Shown piece by piece: positions 34,726-43,388 of a stretch of DNA of 43,683 bases. The notes under the pieces are model-generated. The model saw nothing but the letters and a program-made list of their open reading frames with translations, did no database searches and had not been told where the DNA came from. Every line of letters starts with the position of its first letter. Positions within the stretch are counted from its first letter, which is position 1. Origin of the DNA: Candidatus Cryptobacteroides excrementavium. GTDB taxonomy: Bacteria > Bacteroidota > Bacteroidia > Bacteroidales > UBA932. The position numbers were made by a program, and so were the translations under genes. The stretch spans positions 1-43,683 of the forward strand of contig JADILX010000052.1 in assembly GCA_017695025.1 (NCBI GenBank), in the 5' to 3' direction.

Positions 34726-35688
34726 ATGAGAAAGATAACAGATATCCTGTATGCTGCAGCATTGTGCATGGCCATATTGTCCGTTGCCGGATGCAGAGAA
34801 AGAGTAGAGGAAGCTCAGACAAGGGCATTCCCGATGGTGGAGATTCCTGGGGTGGTCACAGATCCCGGCGAGAGGGCGTTGTTTCTTGCAGAGCATTTCT
34901 GGGATGACTTCATGGACACTTCAAAAACATATGCGTGTGATTCGTCAACTGTAAACGGGGTCACACGGCCCGACCTTGAGCAGGCATTTGCAGATTATGC
35001 GGGAATCCTCGGGATGACAGGACTCGCACAGGCTGAGGCTTCCGTGGCACGGCTTTACCGGCTCGCCGAGACTTTTGAAAGGAAAGACACCGCAACCAAT
35101 GTCTTCGGGTCCATTGCAGGCCTGACAGAGAAATATTTCTATAACCCCAATTCCCCGTTCAGGAATGAGAATCTGTATCTTCCTTTTGCAGAAGGTCTTG
35201 CAAAGTATGATGGTTTTTCAAAGGCAGAGAGGGAAAGATATGCATACACTGCTGAAATGTGTTCTCTCAACAGGATAGGGGACAAGGCTTCAGATTTTGA
35301 ATTTTCTGACAAGGACGGAGGAATGCATTCTCTGTACGGGATAGAGGCAGATTATACACTGCTGTTCTTTTCCAATCCCGGCTGCGAAGCCTGCAAGGGC
35401 ATAATAGAGGCCTTGCGGTCAGACAAGTCCGTAGAGAGGCTCATCGCTGAAAACCGGCTCGCTGTCGTAAATGTCTACATCGACGAGGATGTGGCAGCAT
35501 GGTATTCCTATATGACTGTTTATCCTGACAACTGGTACAATGGATATGACCCCAACCTTGTCATCCGTACCGACATGATCTACAATGTCAGGGCCATCCC
35601 TTCCCTATATGTCCTCGACAGGGACAAGACTGTCCTCCTGAAAGATGCCCCTGAAAACATCGTCCTGTCATTCATCGACAGATTGTGA
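34726..35688 (+). CDS. Thioredoxin-like lipoprotein, DUF5106-type
   Basis: 320 residues. A lipoprotein signal ends at Cys23 (LSVAGC). The first domain (about 45-180) resembles the DUF5106 region found before thioredoxin domains in Bacteroidota (ERALFLAEHFWDDF, YFYNPNSPFRNENLYLPF). The second domain (about 183-320) is thioredoxin-like with FFSNPGCEACKG, active-site CEAC at 220-223, and the cis-proline segment AIPSLYVLD. It is likely a periplasm-facing thiol-disulfide protein. The ATG at 34720 adds two residues (MI); I prefer 34726. The gene is divergent from the large surface protein. Confidence 0.8.
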   Translation: MRKITDILYAAALCMAILSVAGCRERVEEAQTRAFPMVEIPGVVTDPGERALFLAEHFWDDFMDTSKTYACDSSTVNGVTRPDLEQAFADYAGILGMTGLAQAEASVARLYRLAETFERKDTATNVFGSIAGLTEKYFYNPNSPFRNENLYLPFAEGLAKYDGFSKAERERYAYTAEMCSLNRIGDKASDFEFSDKDGGMHSLYGIEADYTLLFFSNPGCEACKGIIEALRSDKSVERLIAENRLAVVNVYIDEDVAAWYSYMTVYPDNWYNGYDPNLVIRTDMIYNVRAIPSLYVLDRDKTVLLKDAPENIVLSFIDRL

Positions 35689-35695
35689 TGCAGTC

Positions 35696-36118
35696 CTAAT
35701 CCCTTGTCATGCGGATTTTTGTTTCTCCATAATCTGCAAAATCAAGGTCATCCGTGGATATTGTCAGTTCACCGGATGAGAGCGACTCTACTGTCCATGA
35801 GCCTTCGTAGACTGTCCCGTATATTGTAAGGTTACGTCTTGAGGAATTGTATATATATGAAAACGGGGTCTCTTCCCCTTCCTGGTATTCGTAGCCGGTA
35901 CCGTTGTCGTTGAACATGAAATACCATACCGGTGAAAAGCATCCGTACCATTCCCCGTCTGCATAATATTGTACGGGAATCCATTTGCCGGGGAGCATTT
36001 CTTCTGAACCGGTATCAGAAGTGGATGTGCATGAGACAGGCATTTTGTCCATTTGTCTTCCTGAAATGAAAAGCGTGGGTCCTGTTATGTGCTCATCCCG
36101 ACTTTTAGGCTCTCGCAT
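35696..36118 (-). CDS. Lipocalin-like protein lacking a signal peptide, possibly degraded
   Basis: 140 residues. From about residue 38 on it resembles small lipocalin-like lipoproteins of Bacteroidota: LPGKWIPVQYYADGEW, FSPVWYFMFNDNGTGYEY, then FSYIYNSSRRNLTIYG and a closing strand pair. Those proteins normally have a lipoprotein signal. Here the N-terminus is charged (MREPKSRDEH) and the only Cys before the domain (PVSCTSTSD) has no hydrophobic segment ahead of it. An in-frame stop lies just upstream, so no longer start is possible. It may be a remnant that lost its export signal, or expressed from an inner start (MDKMPVSC). It ends 7 nt from the convergent lipoprotein gene. Confidence 0.5.
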   Translation of the reverse strand: MREPKSRDEHITGPTLFISGRQMDKMPVSCTSTSDTGSEEMLPGKWIPVQYYADGEWYGCFSPVWYFMFNDNGTGYEYQEGEETPFSYIYNSSRRNLTIYGTVYEGSWTVESLSSGELTISTDDLDFADYGETKIRMTRD

Positions 36119-36454
36119 GCCTTACTCATAGGATAAGCAACGCCAGTCAGCCCACGCCGGTATGATATGCCGCCCGGTACATGCGGAAAGATGTACCGTG
36201 GCATCTGGTAATCACACCACGCAGACGCTTTTGTTGCCATTGTCTTCCATGAGTCTTTGGATTTGCGAGATTCAAAAGTCAGAAGATCAACGCATAAAAC
36301 GTCTTCATATATGTTGCCCTGCCACCCCGTCGGGCTGACAGGGCAAGACAAAATAATACTTTATCCGTAAATTTCAATTATTGTTGCTACCTTTATAGGC
36401 CTTTTCCCGGCAGATGTTGCCGGGATATGTCAGTTAAATCAAAAATCTGTTGCC
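36119..36454. other. Gene-free stretch with several inverted repeats before galM
   Basis: 336 nt without a convincing gene. Three hairpins are visible: 36167-36204 (two stacked stems, ATGCC/GGCAT outside and an 8-bp CGGTACAT/ATGTACCG inside), 36314-36346 (TTGCCCTG/CAGGGCAA around a nested CCCG/CGGG), and 36405-36425 (TCCCGGCA/TGCCGGGA). An 88-codon minus frame crosses it but has no recognisable features. No tRNA or known riboswitch pattern was recognised. Confidence 0.5.
36405..36425 (+). promoter_or_regulatory. Hairpin in the galM leader
   Basis: A perfect 8-bp stem (36405-36412 with 36418-36425) with a 5-nt loop, 29 nt before the galM ATG. A one-mismatch -7 element, TACCTTTA (36388-36395), would place it at the very 5' end of the transcript, where it could stabilise the mRNA. 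Confidence 0.35.
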
Positions 36455-37507
36455 ATGGAGATAGAAAAGGAACTTTGGGGAACCGCTCCTGACGGAAAGG
36501 AGATATTCAGGTATACATTGAGAAACTCACACGGTGCATATGTACAGGTGGCGGATATCGGAGCCGCAATAACGGCTGTCAGTGTACCTGACAGGAACGG
36601 AAAACAGGCGGACGTTGTGCTTGGCTATAAAAATCCTCTCGACTATTTCGGTGACGGCCCGTGCTGCGGAAAAGTCCCGGGAAGATATGCAAACAGGATT
36701 GCAAAAGGCCGGTTCACACTTGACGGCAAAGAATATGTCCTGCCTGTCAACAATGGGCCAAATCATCTTCACGGTGGTCCGGACGGCTTCCAGAACAAGG
36801 TATGGGATAGCAGGATAGAAAACGGTGGAGTAGAGTTCATGTATTATTCCGAGGACGGGGAAATGGGATATCCCGGTGCCCTGAAGGCTGTTGTCCGCTA
36901 TGACTGGGGCGAAGACAATGCCCTGCGGCTGACATTTACTGCAGAATGCGATGCCCCTACTGTGGTCAATCTTACCAACCATGTGTATTTCAACCTCAAC
37001 GGGGAGGGAAGCGGTACTGTCCTGAGCCATGAACTCAGGCTGAATGCATCCGAATATCTTCCTGTTGACGAGAGTCTGATTCCTCTCGGGGAAAGTGCGC
37101 CGGTAGCCGGGACTCCGATGGATTTCGTGACGGCAAAGCCTGTAGGCAGGGATATGGGAGAGGATTTTCCCGCATTGAGATATGGCAAGGGATATGATGC
37201 CTGCTGGGTGGTGGATGGCTATGAGCCAGGGCAGTTGCAGCAGGTGGCAGAACTTTATTCCCCTGACAGCGGACGTTATGTCGAGGTGTTTTCGACACAG
37301 CCAGGTGTCCAGGTGTATACAGGCAACTGGCTTGCCGGCTCTCCTGAGGGAAAATGCGGACGCGGCTACAATGACTATGAAGGAGTGGCGATGGAGTGCC
37401 AGCATTTCCCTGACACCCCGAATGAGCCGGACTATCCTTCTGCCGTCCTGCGTCCCGGCGAGACATATGAGGAGGCGATAATATTCTCTTTCGGCGTGCG
37501 TGCATGA
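36455..37507 (+). CDS. galM: Aldose 1-epimerase (mutarotase)
   Basis: Interconverts alpha and beta anomers of galactose or glucose, feeding galactokinase. The 350-residue protein shows NGPNHLHGGPDGF with an active-site His, VNLTNHVYFNLNGEG with the second His, YDACWVVDG and the conserved Glu in AMECQHFPDTPN. It lacks a signal peptide. It starts the plus-strand row galM-thyA-trmB, with 43 nt to thyA. galK is on the same strand 7 kb away. Confidence 0.93.
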   Translation: MEIEKELWGTAPDGKEIFRYTLRNSHGAYVQVADIGAAITAVSVPDRNGKQADVVLGYKNPLDYFGDGPCCGKVPGRYANRIAKGRFTLDGKEYVLPVNNGPNHLHGGPDGFQNKVWDSRIENGGVEFMYYSEDGEMGYPGALKAVVRYDWGEDNALRLTFTAECDAPTVVNLTNHVYFNLNGEGSGTVLSHELRLNASEYLPVDESLIPLGESAPVAGTPMDFVTAKPVGRDMGEDFPALRYGKGYDACWVVDGYEPGQLQQVAELYSPDSGRYVEVFSTQPGVQVYTGNWLAGSPEGKCGRGYNDYEGVAMECQHFPDTPNEPDYPSAVLRPGETYEEAIIFSFGVRA

Positions 37508-37550
37508 CGCGGTTCATTTTATTTATTGAAGTCAATCACCGGACAATCAG

Positions 37551-38345
37551 ATGAAACAGTATCTGGATCTTTTAAGGCATATCCGTGAGCATGGAGTGAT
37601 GAAGGAAGACAGGACAGGGGTAGGTACCCAGAGTGTCTTCGGATATCAGATGAGGTTCAGCCTGTCTGAAGGCTTTCCCCTGCTCACAACAAAAAAAGTG
37701 CATCTCAAATCGATAATATATGAACTCCTGTGGTTCATTGCAGGCGACACCAATATAAGGTATCTGAAAGAGCACGGCGTGTCCATATGGGACGAGTGGG
37801 CTGATGAAAACGGAGACCTCGGGCCTGTATATGGACATCAATGGCGCAGTTGGCCTGCTCCGGACGGACACAGTATCGACCAGTTGTCCAATGTCATAGA
37901 CATGATAAGGCGCAATCCGGACTCGCGCAGGCTTATAGTCTCGGCCTGGAATCCTGCAGAGGTAGACAGGATGGCTCTTCCTCCATGTCATACTCTTTTC
38001 CAGTTCTATGTGGCTGACGGCCGGCTTTCATGCCAGTTGTACCAGAGGAGTGCCGATGTGTTTCTCGGCGTGCCGTTCAATATCGCTTCATATGCGCTTC
38101 TGACCATGATGATTGCTCAGGTATGCGGTCTGGAGCCAGGGGATTTCGTGCATACTACCGGTGATACCCACATATACAGGAATCATTTTGACCAGGTGGC
38201 CCTGCAACTTTCGCGGGAGCCGCGGCCTCTCCCTGTGATGAAGATCAATCCTGAAGTCAGGAGCATATTCGATTTCAGATATGAAGATTTTACACTTGAG
38301 GGGTATGACCCGTGGCCTGCAATAAAGGCGCCGGTGGCAGTGTAG
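37551..38345 (+). CDS. thyA: Thymidylate synthase
   Basis: Makes dTMP from dUMP using methylene-tetrahydrofolate. The 264-residue protein has the E. coli length, with catalytic Cys146 in [12 protein letters not shown], the [16 protein letters not shown] start region, [31 protein letters not shown] and the closing [12 protein letters not shown]. Dihydrofolate reductase, its frequent neighbour, is absent here; trmB follows instead after 56 nt. Confidence 0.97.
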   Translation: MKQYLDLLRHIREHGVMKEDRTGVGTQSVFGYQMRFSLSEGFPLLTTKKVHLKSIIYELLWFIAGDTNIRYLKEHGVSIWDEWADENGDLGPVYGHQWRSWPAPDGHSIDQLSNVIDMIRRNPDSRRLIVSAWNPAEVDRMALPPCHTLFQFYVADGRLSCQLYQRSADVFLGVPFNIASYALLTMMIAQVCGLEPGDFVHTTGDTHIYRNHFDQVALQLSREPRPLPVMKINPEVRSIFDFRYEDFTLEGYDPWPAIKAPVAV

Positions 38346-38401
38346 GCTTCTGCATGGAGATATAGTGATGCAGCGGTAAAAGACAGGTACAATCTATACA
38401 G

Positions 38402-39328
38402 ATGGGAAAGGACAAACTCAGAAAATTCAAGGAGAACGAGACTTTCGGATGTCTCGTGCAGCCATGTACGGATGATCTTATAGTACGTCCTGTGGACGGT
38501 GCCGGGAATCCGGACACTTCTCCGGCAGATACCGGAGATAACGCCTATGGTCACGGGAAAGTGCTCTATAAAGACCATCCTCTCAAGGGACACTGGGGAG
38601 AGCGCATGTTCGGCAACAGCCATCCTGTTGTGGTCGAACTCGGGTGTGGCAAGGGGGAGTATACTGTAGACCTTGCCTTGCGTAATCCCGGCTGCAACTA
38701 TATTGGGGTTGACATCAAGGGTGCAAGACTGTGGAAAGGCGCAAAATATGCCCATGAGCACGGTCTTTCCAATGTGGCTTTTCTCCGTACGAGGATAGAG
38801 TTCATAGAGGCGCTTTTCGGGCCGGGTGAAGTGTCGGAGATATGGATTACTTTTGCCGACCCTCAGATAGGCCGGGAGAAGAAGCGCCTGACCTCCCCGC
38901 TCTTTCTGTCGAGATACCGTAATTTCCTGAAAAAGGGAGGTATTGTCCATCTGAAGACAGACAGCCGTTATCTGCATGAATATACACGTGCCATTGTGGA
39001 GCAGAACGGCCTCGAGATGCTGGCCTGCTCGACTGACATATATGGCTCTCTGGCAAAGAAAGTCGCCTCGGGATATTTTTTTGATGGCGGCTCTGCGGCA
39101 GTCTCTCAGGAAGAACTCGAAGGAAGTGATGCATGGCGGCAACTTATGGCATCTCCCCTTGCTTCAGTCTGCGGGAAAGATGCGGTGGAAGCCCTTTTTC
39201 AGGTCCAGACCTTCTATGAGTCGCAGTATCTTGCCCAGGGGATTCCTATCACCTATCTCGCTTTCAGAGTCGACCATGATGGAGACTATGTCAGTCCCGA
39301 CTGGTCTGCCGAACTTTGGGAGCGCTGA
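38402..39328 (+). CDS. trmB: tRNA (guanine-N7-)-methyltransferase
   Basis: SAM-dependent enzyme making m7G46 in tRNA. The 308-residue protein has the SAM motif VVELGCGKGEYT (about 76-87), NYIGVDIKGARLWKGA, FADPQ (FPDP in many homologues) and a KKRLTSPLFLSRY segment. The last residues (YESQYLAQGIPITYLAFRV) match the TrmB C-terminus. It is about 70 residues longer than E. coli TrmB, with an N-terminal extension of some 30-40 residues and an insertion before the C-terminus (about 220-270). Its 3' end overlaps the convergent membrane-protein gene by 38 nt. Confidence 0.88.
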   Translation: MGKDKLRKFKENETFGCLVQPCTDDLIVRPVDGAGNPDTSPADTGDNAYGHGKVLYKDHPLKGHWGERMFGNSHPVVVELGCGKGEYTVDLALRNPGCNYIGVDIKGARLWKGAKYAHEHGLSNVAFLRTRIEFIEALFGPGEVSEIWITFADPQIGREKKRLTSPLFLSRYRNFLKKGGIVHLKTDSRYLHEYTRAIVEQNGLEMLACSTDIYGSLAKKVASGYFFDGGSAAVSQEELEGSDAWRQLMASPLASVCGKDAVEALFQVQTFYESQYLAQGIPITYLAFRVDHDGDYVSPDWSAELWER

Positions 39329-41927
39329 CTGCTGTCAGGATGGTTGAGGCACAGGACAGCAGGAGCAGCAGGATGAGTGTGGCCGATGCGGCTCTTGACA
39401 GCCTTTCCCCGATGATGTATGACTGAGGGTTGAAACGCATGACTATCTCATGCTCTCCTGCAGGTACGAATGCCCCTCGGAGAATCCAGTCGGCACGGAA
39501 AAGTTCTGCCGGAGCACCGTCGATTGTCAGTTCCCATCCTTCAGGATAGTAGATTTCACTGAAGATGACGGCTCTTTCAGAGTGTGTGCACGACTTGTAG
39601 TGCAGTTCCTTAGGTGAATATGATGTCATCCATATGGTGTCTGCAGGGGCTATGTCCGTACGTGCGAGTGTCCCGAGCGAGTCGAGTTTTTCCCGTGCCC
39701 ATGAAAAATCATTGCCGATTACTGCACATGTCCGCAGGTCTGTCTTTCCAAGCAGGAGTATTTCATCGTCAGGAGACTGGGCGGCTGCAGCCGATTCAAC
39801 AAACCAGCAGTTTCCGAAGGCGTTGCTGTTGACCACTGGCGGATATTCTCCCCCGATGATGACATATTTGCCGTTGAGCATCGATGTGACCGGTATTTCA
39901 GGCAGGGACGCTTCAACATCCTGTATGGTGGCGGATGAGTTGACGGTGCGGATGATGCTGTTGATTTCCCCCGTGAGATATTTTTCTATGAGATCCTGGT
40001 ATCTCTGCATCTTGGCGGGACTGTAGCCTCCTATGCTCTTGTGCCAGTAACTCGGATGCGAATCGTTGAAAGTGTTTACACTTATGTCGAGCACCCGGTA
40101 GTCAAGGGCCGGATCCTCGAGGATCATCTTGTCTACAGGTCTCTGGGCAAACTGTCCGGAAAAATCACGTTTTGTCACGAAATGGTCTTTGTTGAGGTAT
40201 CTCTTGCCGACAGGGAAAAGGTCGATGACGACAAGGATGGCAACCAGCAGTCCTGCCGCCATTATTCCCAGCACGTTCTTTTTATCTGTGCCGGCCTGTG
40301 GCCTGTATGTTTTTGAGAACAGATAATATACCAGTCCTGCTGCGGCCGTTATCAGCAGAAAACTGCGTCCGGCATCCTTTGCAAGCAGGGAGCGTCTGTC
40401 GTCTGCCAGGGCCGCTGCAAGTGCATCCGGGAAACCGGAGTCCGCTGCCCCTGTAAATGTTCCTGCCAGTCCGGGGAATATCCAGAACACCAGACAGAAT
40501 CCTCCACAGACAGCAAAAGCCAGCAATAAGGAACGTGTGAAGCGTTTCTTTTCATAAGTTCCGCGCATGATCCGGTCCAGTACCACAAAACCGAGTACAG
40601 GAAGAGTTATCTGAAGGATGACAAGAGCCATTGAGACAGTGCGGAACTTGCTGTATAGCGGGGCATATTCAAACCACAGTCTGGTAAACCACATGAAATG
40701 GCTTCCCCAGGCGAGGAAAATGGCAATGACGGTGGCTATTGCAAGCCACCACTTCTCTTTCCTGTCACACAGGAAAAGACCGAGGACAAACAGGAAGATG
40801 GTGACTGCCCCCATATACATCGGCCCGGCAGTGAATGGCTGGGGGCCCCAGTATAGAGGCATGTTTTTCATCACCTGGCGCAGATTGGGCTGTCCGGCAC
40901 TATGCAGAAGTTGCTCTGTCTCCGATTCCTTGAGTCTGATTTCGCCTGAGGACGGGCCTCCGTTGAAGTCGGGAATCATCAGGTTCGGAGTTTCCTCTAT
41001 CCCGTATGACCATGCTGTCGCGTAATCAAGATCCAGCCCGTCACTGTTGTCCATGTCATGTTCAGGAGTGAGTTCAGACCCTCCGCGCATGGTGTATGGG
41101 GCATATGCCATGGTAGGAAGCAGTTTGTTGAGATTGGTGGCGATACCGGCCCCTCCGATGACAAGCAGCAGGGATGATGCTGCAATGAAGCGGCCGAGCA
41201 TTTTCCTCCTGTCGGCACTGGTACAGAGCCATACAAGCCATACGATGGCATATATGAATATTATGATGGCAAGGTAATATGTAATCTGCGGGTGGTTGGC
41301 CTTTATCTGGAAACTGAGGGCGAACGCAAACAATGTCGCCCCGAAGGCCGTCTGCGGCAGCCACGCCTTCCATCCGGCTTTTGCCTCGTCTTCCGGCAGA
41401 GTCTTCATTGCGCACCGGTATGTGTACACCATTCCCGCAAGTACCCATGGCATGAAGGCGATGGCCTGCATCTTGGTGTTGTGGCCTACCTGGATAATCT
41501 GCATGTTGTATGAACAGAATGCCATGGCTATGGCCCCGGCTATGGCTATCCACCAGTTTACACCGAAAGACAGCATCAGCAGGAACCCTCCGAGAAGAGC
41601 GGCGAATATGTATGTCGCAGGCCTGGCTCCTGTAAGCAGGAACTCGTATATCGGCTTTGTCCAGTCCCCGTCAAAGTCATCGTACATGGTGACGTTCGGC
41701 ATGCCTCCGAACATCGAGTTGGTCCATGCCGTCTTGTCGTCCGGGTGGGCATGGTTGTATTCCATTGTCTCCCGGGCCATGCCTTGCCACCCTGAGATGT
41801 CAGACTGGTTGACGATTTTCCCGCTGAGTACCTGGGGGACGAAGGCATATGAAATCACTATGAAAAAGACTGCAGTGCCGATGAAGGCAGCGATTTTTTT
41901 TATGATAGACTTTCTGTCCATTGTCAT
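39291..41927 (-). CDS. YfhO-family polytopic membrane protein
   Basis: 878 residues with many hydrophobic helices from residue 10 on and a long extracytoplasmic C-terminal part (about 600-840), followed by a last helix near 850. YfhO-family features: SDISGWQGMARETMEYN, WTNSMFGGMPNVTMYDD, and a C-terminal jellyroll with YYPEGWELTIDG. In Firmicutes, YfhO-type proteins take part in sugar modification of lipoteichoic acid; in Bacteroidota the substrate is unknown, and membrane glycosyltransfer is inferred. Two adjacent in-frame ATGs (41927, 41921) are possible starts. It follows the glycosyltransferase by 28 nt, suggesting a functional pair in surface glycan synthesis. Confidence 0.85.
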   Translation of the reverse strand: MTMDRKSIIKKIAAFIGTAVFFIVISYAFVPQVLSGKIVNQSDISGWQGMARETMEYNHAHPDDKTAWTNSMFGGMPNVTMYDDFDGDWTKPIYEFLLTGARPATYIFAALLGGFLLMLSFGVNWWIAIAGAIAMAFCSYNMQIIQVGHNTKMQAIAFMPWVLAGMVYTYRCAMKTLPEDEAKAGWKAWLPQTAFGATLFAFALSFQIKANHPQITYYLAIIIFIYAIVWLVWLCTSADRRKMLGRFIAASSLLLVIGGAGIATNLNKLLPTMAYAPYTMRGGSELTPEHDMDNSDGLDLDYATAWSYGIEETPNLMIPDFNGGPSSGEIRLKESETEQLLHSAGQPNLRQVMKNMPLYWGPQPFTAGPMYMGAVTIFLFVLGLFLCDRKEKWWLAIATVIAIFLAWGSHFMWFTRLWFEYAPLYSKFRTVSMALVILQITLPVLGFVVLDRIMRGTYEKKRFTRSLLLAFAVCGGFCLVFWIFPGLAGTFTGAADSGFPDALAAALADDRRSLLAKDAGRSFLLITAAAGLVYYLFSKTYRPQAGTDKKNVLGIMAAGLLVAILVVIDLFPVGKRYLNKDHFVTKRDFSGQFAQRPVDKMILEDPALDYRVLDISVNTFNDSHPSYWHKSIGGYSPAKMQRYQDLIEKYLTGEINSIIRTVNSSATIQDVEASLPEIPVTSMLNGKYVIIGGEYPPVVNSNAFGNCWFVESAAAAQSPDDEILLLGKTDLRTCAVIGNDFSWAREKLDSLGTLARTDIAPADTIWMTSYSPKELHYKSCTHSERAVIFSEIYYPEGWELTIDGAPAELFRADWILRGAFVPAGEHEIVMRFNPQSYIIGERLSRAASATLILLLLLSCASTILTAVSAPKVRQTSRD

Positions 41928-41955
41928 TTATGTTTGGCGTCGGTACGACGGTTTC

Positions 41956-43275
41956 TTATTTCTGTATGTCTGAGTTGATGAGGGATTCCATCAGGCCGGC
42001 CATCTTTTTGGAGAGGGCGCGTCTTGAATACTGTTCTATATTGTCTCCGGAGACTTCCAGTGTCCCCGCCTTGAACTGTTCCCAGCATCTGTTGATGTAG
42101 CCTGAAATCCCGGCTTCTTCATCCCAGTCGAATACTTCCCCGGCCTTCGTGTCCCTGATGATTGTTGCCATGGCCCCGTCAGTCTGCCCGATGCCGAGGA
42201 CTGGCCTGCAGGAAGCGAGGTATTCAAAAAGTTTTCCGGGAAGCACCGCCTTATACTCCGGTTCTTTTCTCAGCGGAAGAAGGAGCACAGAGGCCCCTTT
42301 CTGCTCGCGTACGGCTGTCTGGTGGGACTGGTAGCCGAGGTCAAACAGATTGCCGTCAAGCCCGTATTCACGTATCGACATGATGATCTCCCGGTCAGTC
42401 TTCCCGGCAAGCCGGATTCTCAGCATATCCTTGAATTCCGGGTCGGTACGGCATTTGTCCGCAAGCGCCTTCCACAGCGATTCCGGGTTTCCGTCCGAGG
42501 CGAACAGACCGGTGTGTACGAGATTGAAATAGCCGTCAGGCTCTACTACCTGCTCGAAATCGCTTTCGTCATATCCGTTCGTAATCAGTTTTACCGGTGT
42601 AGTTGTCATGTCCTTGAAGTCTTGCTGCACAAGAGGAGACACTGCCACTATCACCGAGGCATCATCCAGAACTTTCTGCTCAAGTACCCTGTGTCTGTGT
42701 CCTGCCCACCGGCCCAGATGGAGGTGCTTGAAATAGAACATCTTTGTCCAGGGGTCGCGGAAGTCCGCTATCCATGGTATTCCTGTGGCGAGAGCCACTT
42801 TACGGGCTATCAGATGCATCGAGTGCGGAGGCCCGGTACTGACGATTATGTCTACGGGATGCCTGTGAAGGTATTTTTTCAGGAATCTTACGGAAGGCCC
42901 TATCCACATGCATCTCGGGTCAGGGATGAAAAAGTTTCCCCTGATGGCCATCATCAGTCTTTGTTTCAGACTTTTATGCTGTGCGTTGATCGGGTTGACC
43001 TCTGTCTGTGAAGCAGCATCTTTCCCGAAGAGCCTGCGTCCGAGGCCGTATGGCTCAAAGATGGGCCTTCTGATGACTTCTGCACATTCAGGGATTTCTT
43101 CGCCGAGGGTCTTGTCCCTGGTGGTCAGGTCAGGGTTCTCCGGGGTATATATTACCGGCTGCCAGCCGTTTTCGGGCAGGTATTTTGAGAATTTGACCCA
43201 TCTCTGTACTCCTGAGCCTCCGGACGGAGGCCAATAATATGTGATGACAAGTACCCGTTTCATTTCATTCCCCAT
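41956..43275 (-). CDS. Glycosyltransferase family 4-like protein
   Basis: 439 residues with a GT-B fold pattern. The N-terminal acceptor half has ITYYWPPSGGSGVQRWVKFSKYL, a STGPPHSMHLIARKVA segment and IPWIADFRDPW. The C-terminal donor half has LFASDGNPESLWKAL and PGKLFEYLASCRPVLGIG, the usual nucleotide-sugar loop. Starts at 43275 (MGNEMKRVL) or 43263 (MKRVLVITYY) are both possible. It heads a two-gene minus-strand unit with the YfhO-type gene and probably takes part in cell-surface polysaccharide synthesis. The sugar is not predictable. Confidence 0.87.
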   Translation of the reverse strand: MGNEMKRVLVITYYWPPSGGSGVQRWVKFSKYLPENGWQPVIYTPENPDLTTRDKTLGEEIPECAEVIRRPIFEPYGLGRRLFGKDAASQTEVNPINAQHKSLKQRLMMAIRGNFFIPDPRCMWIGPSVRFLKKYLHRHPVDIIVSTGPPHSMHLIARKVALATGIPWIADFRDPWTKMFYFKHLHLGRWAGHRHRVLEQKVLDDASVIVAVSPLVQQDFKDMTTTPVKLITNGYDESDFEQVVEPDGYFNLVHTGLFASDGNPESLWKALADKCRTDPEFKDMLRIRLAGKTDREIIMSIREYGLDGNLFDLGYQSHQTAVREQKGASVLLLPLRKEPEYKAVLPGKLFEYLASCRPVLGIGQTDGAMATIIRDTKAGEVFDWDEEAGISGYINRCWEQFKAGTLEVSGDNIEQYSRRALSKKMAGLMESLINSDIQK

Positions 43276-43303
43276 AGTGGCATGGGGCAGATAATTATTC
43301 CTG

Positions 43304-43311
43304 CAAACTTA
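43304..43311 (-). promoter_or_regulatory. -7 element of the glycosyltransferase unit
   Basis: TAAGTTTG on the minus strand, matching TAnnTTTG, about 29 nt before the ATG at 43275. Confidence 0.45.
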
Positions 43312-43354
43312 GACAAAAATCACGGATTATCATGTGCACTTGCCGAATAAGTTG

Positions 43355-43362
43355 TAAATTTG
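43355..43362 (+). promoter_or_regulatory. -7 element of mutS
   Basis: TAAATTTG, matching TAnnTTTG, 26 nt before the mutS ATG at 43389. Back to back with the glycosyltransferase element at 43304-43311. Confidence 0.45.
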
Positions 43363-43388
43363 CTGACTCCCTTAAATGAGAAAAGACG

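Noticed and set aside
36085..36351. 88-codon minus-strand frame overlapping the lipocalin-like gene start
   Set aside because: No signal peptide, hydrophobic segment or recognisable motif; it cannot supply the missing lipoprotein signal. I also considered a group II intron remnant, but there is no reverse transcriptase and no domain V hairpin.
36527..37405. 292-codon minus-strand frame across galM
   Set aside because: Antisense shadow; the plus frame has all mutarotase motifs.
38183..39142. 319-codon minus-strand frame across thyA and trmB
   Set aside because: Spans two well-identified genes and has no family features.
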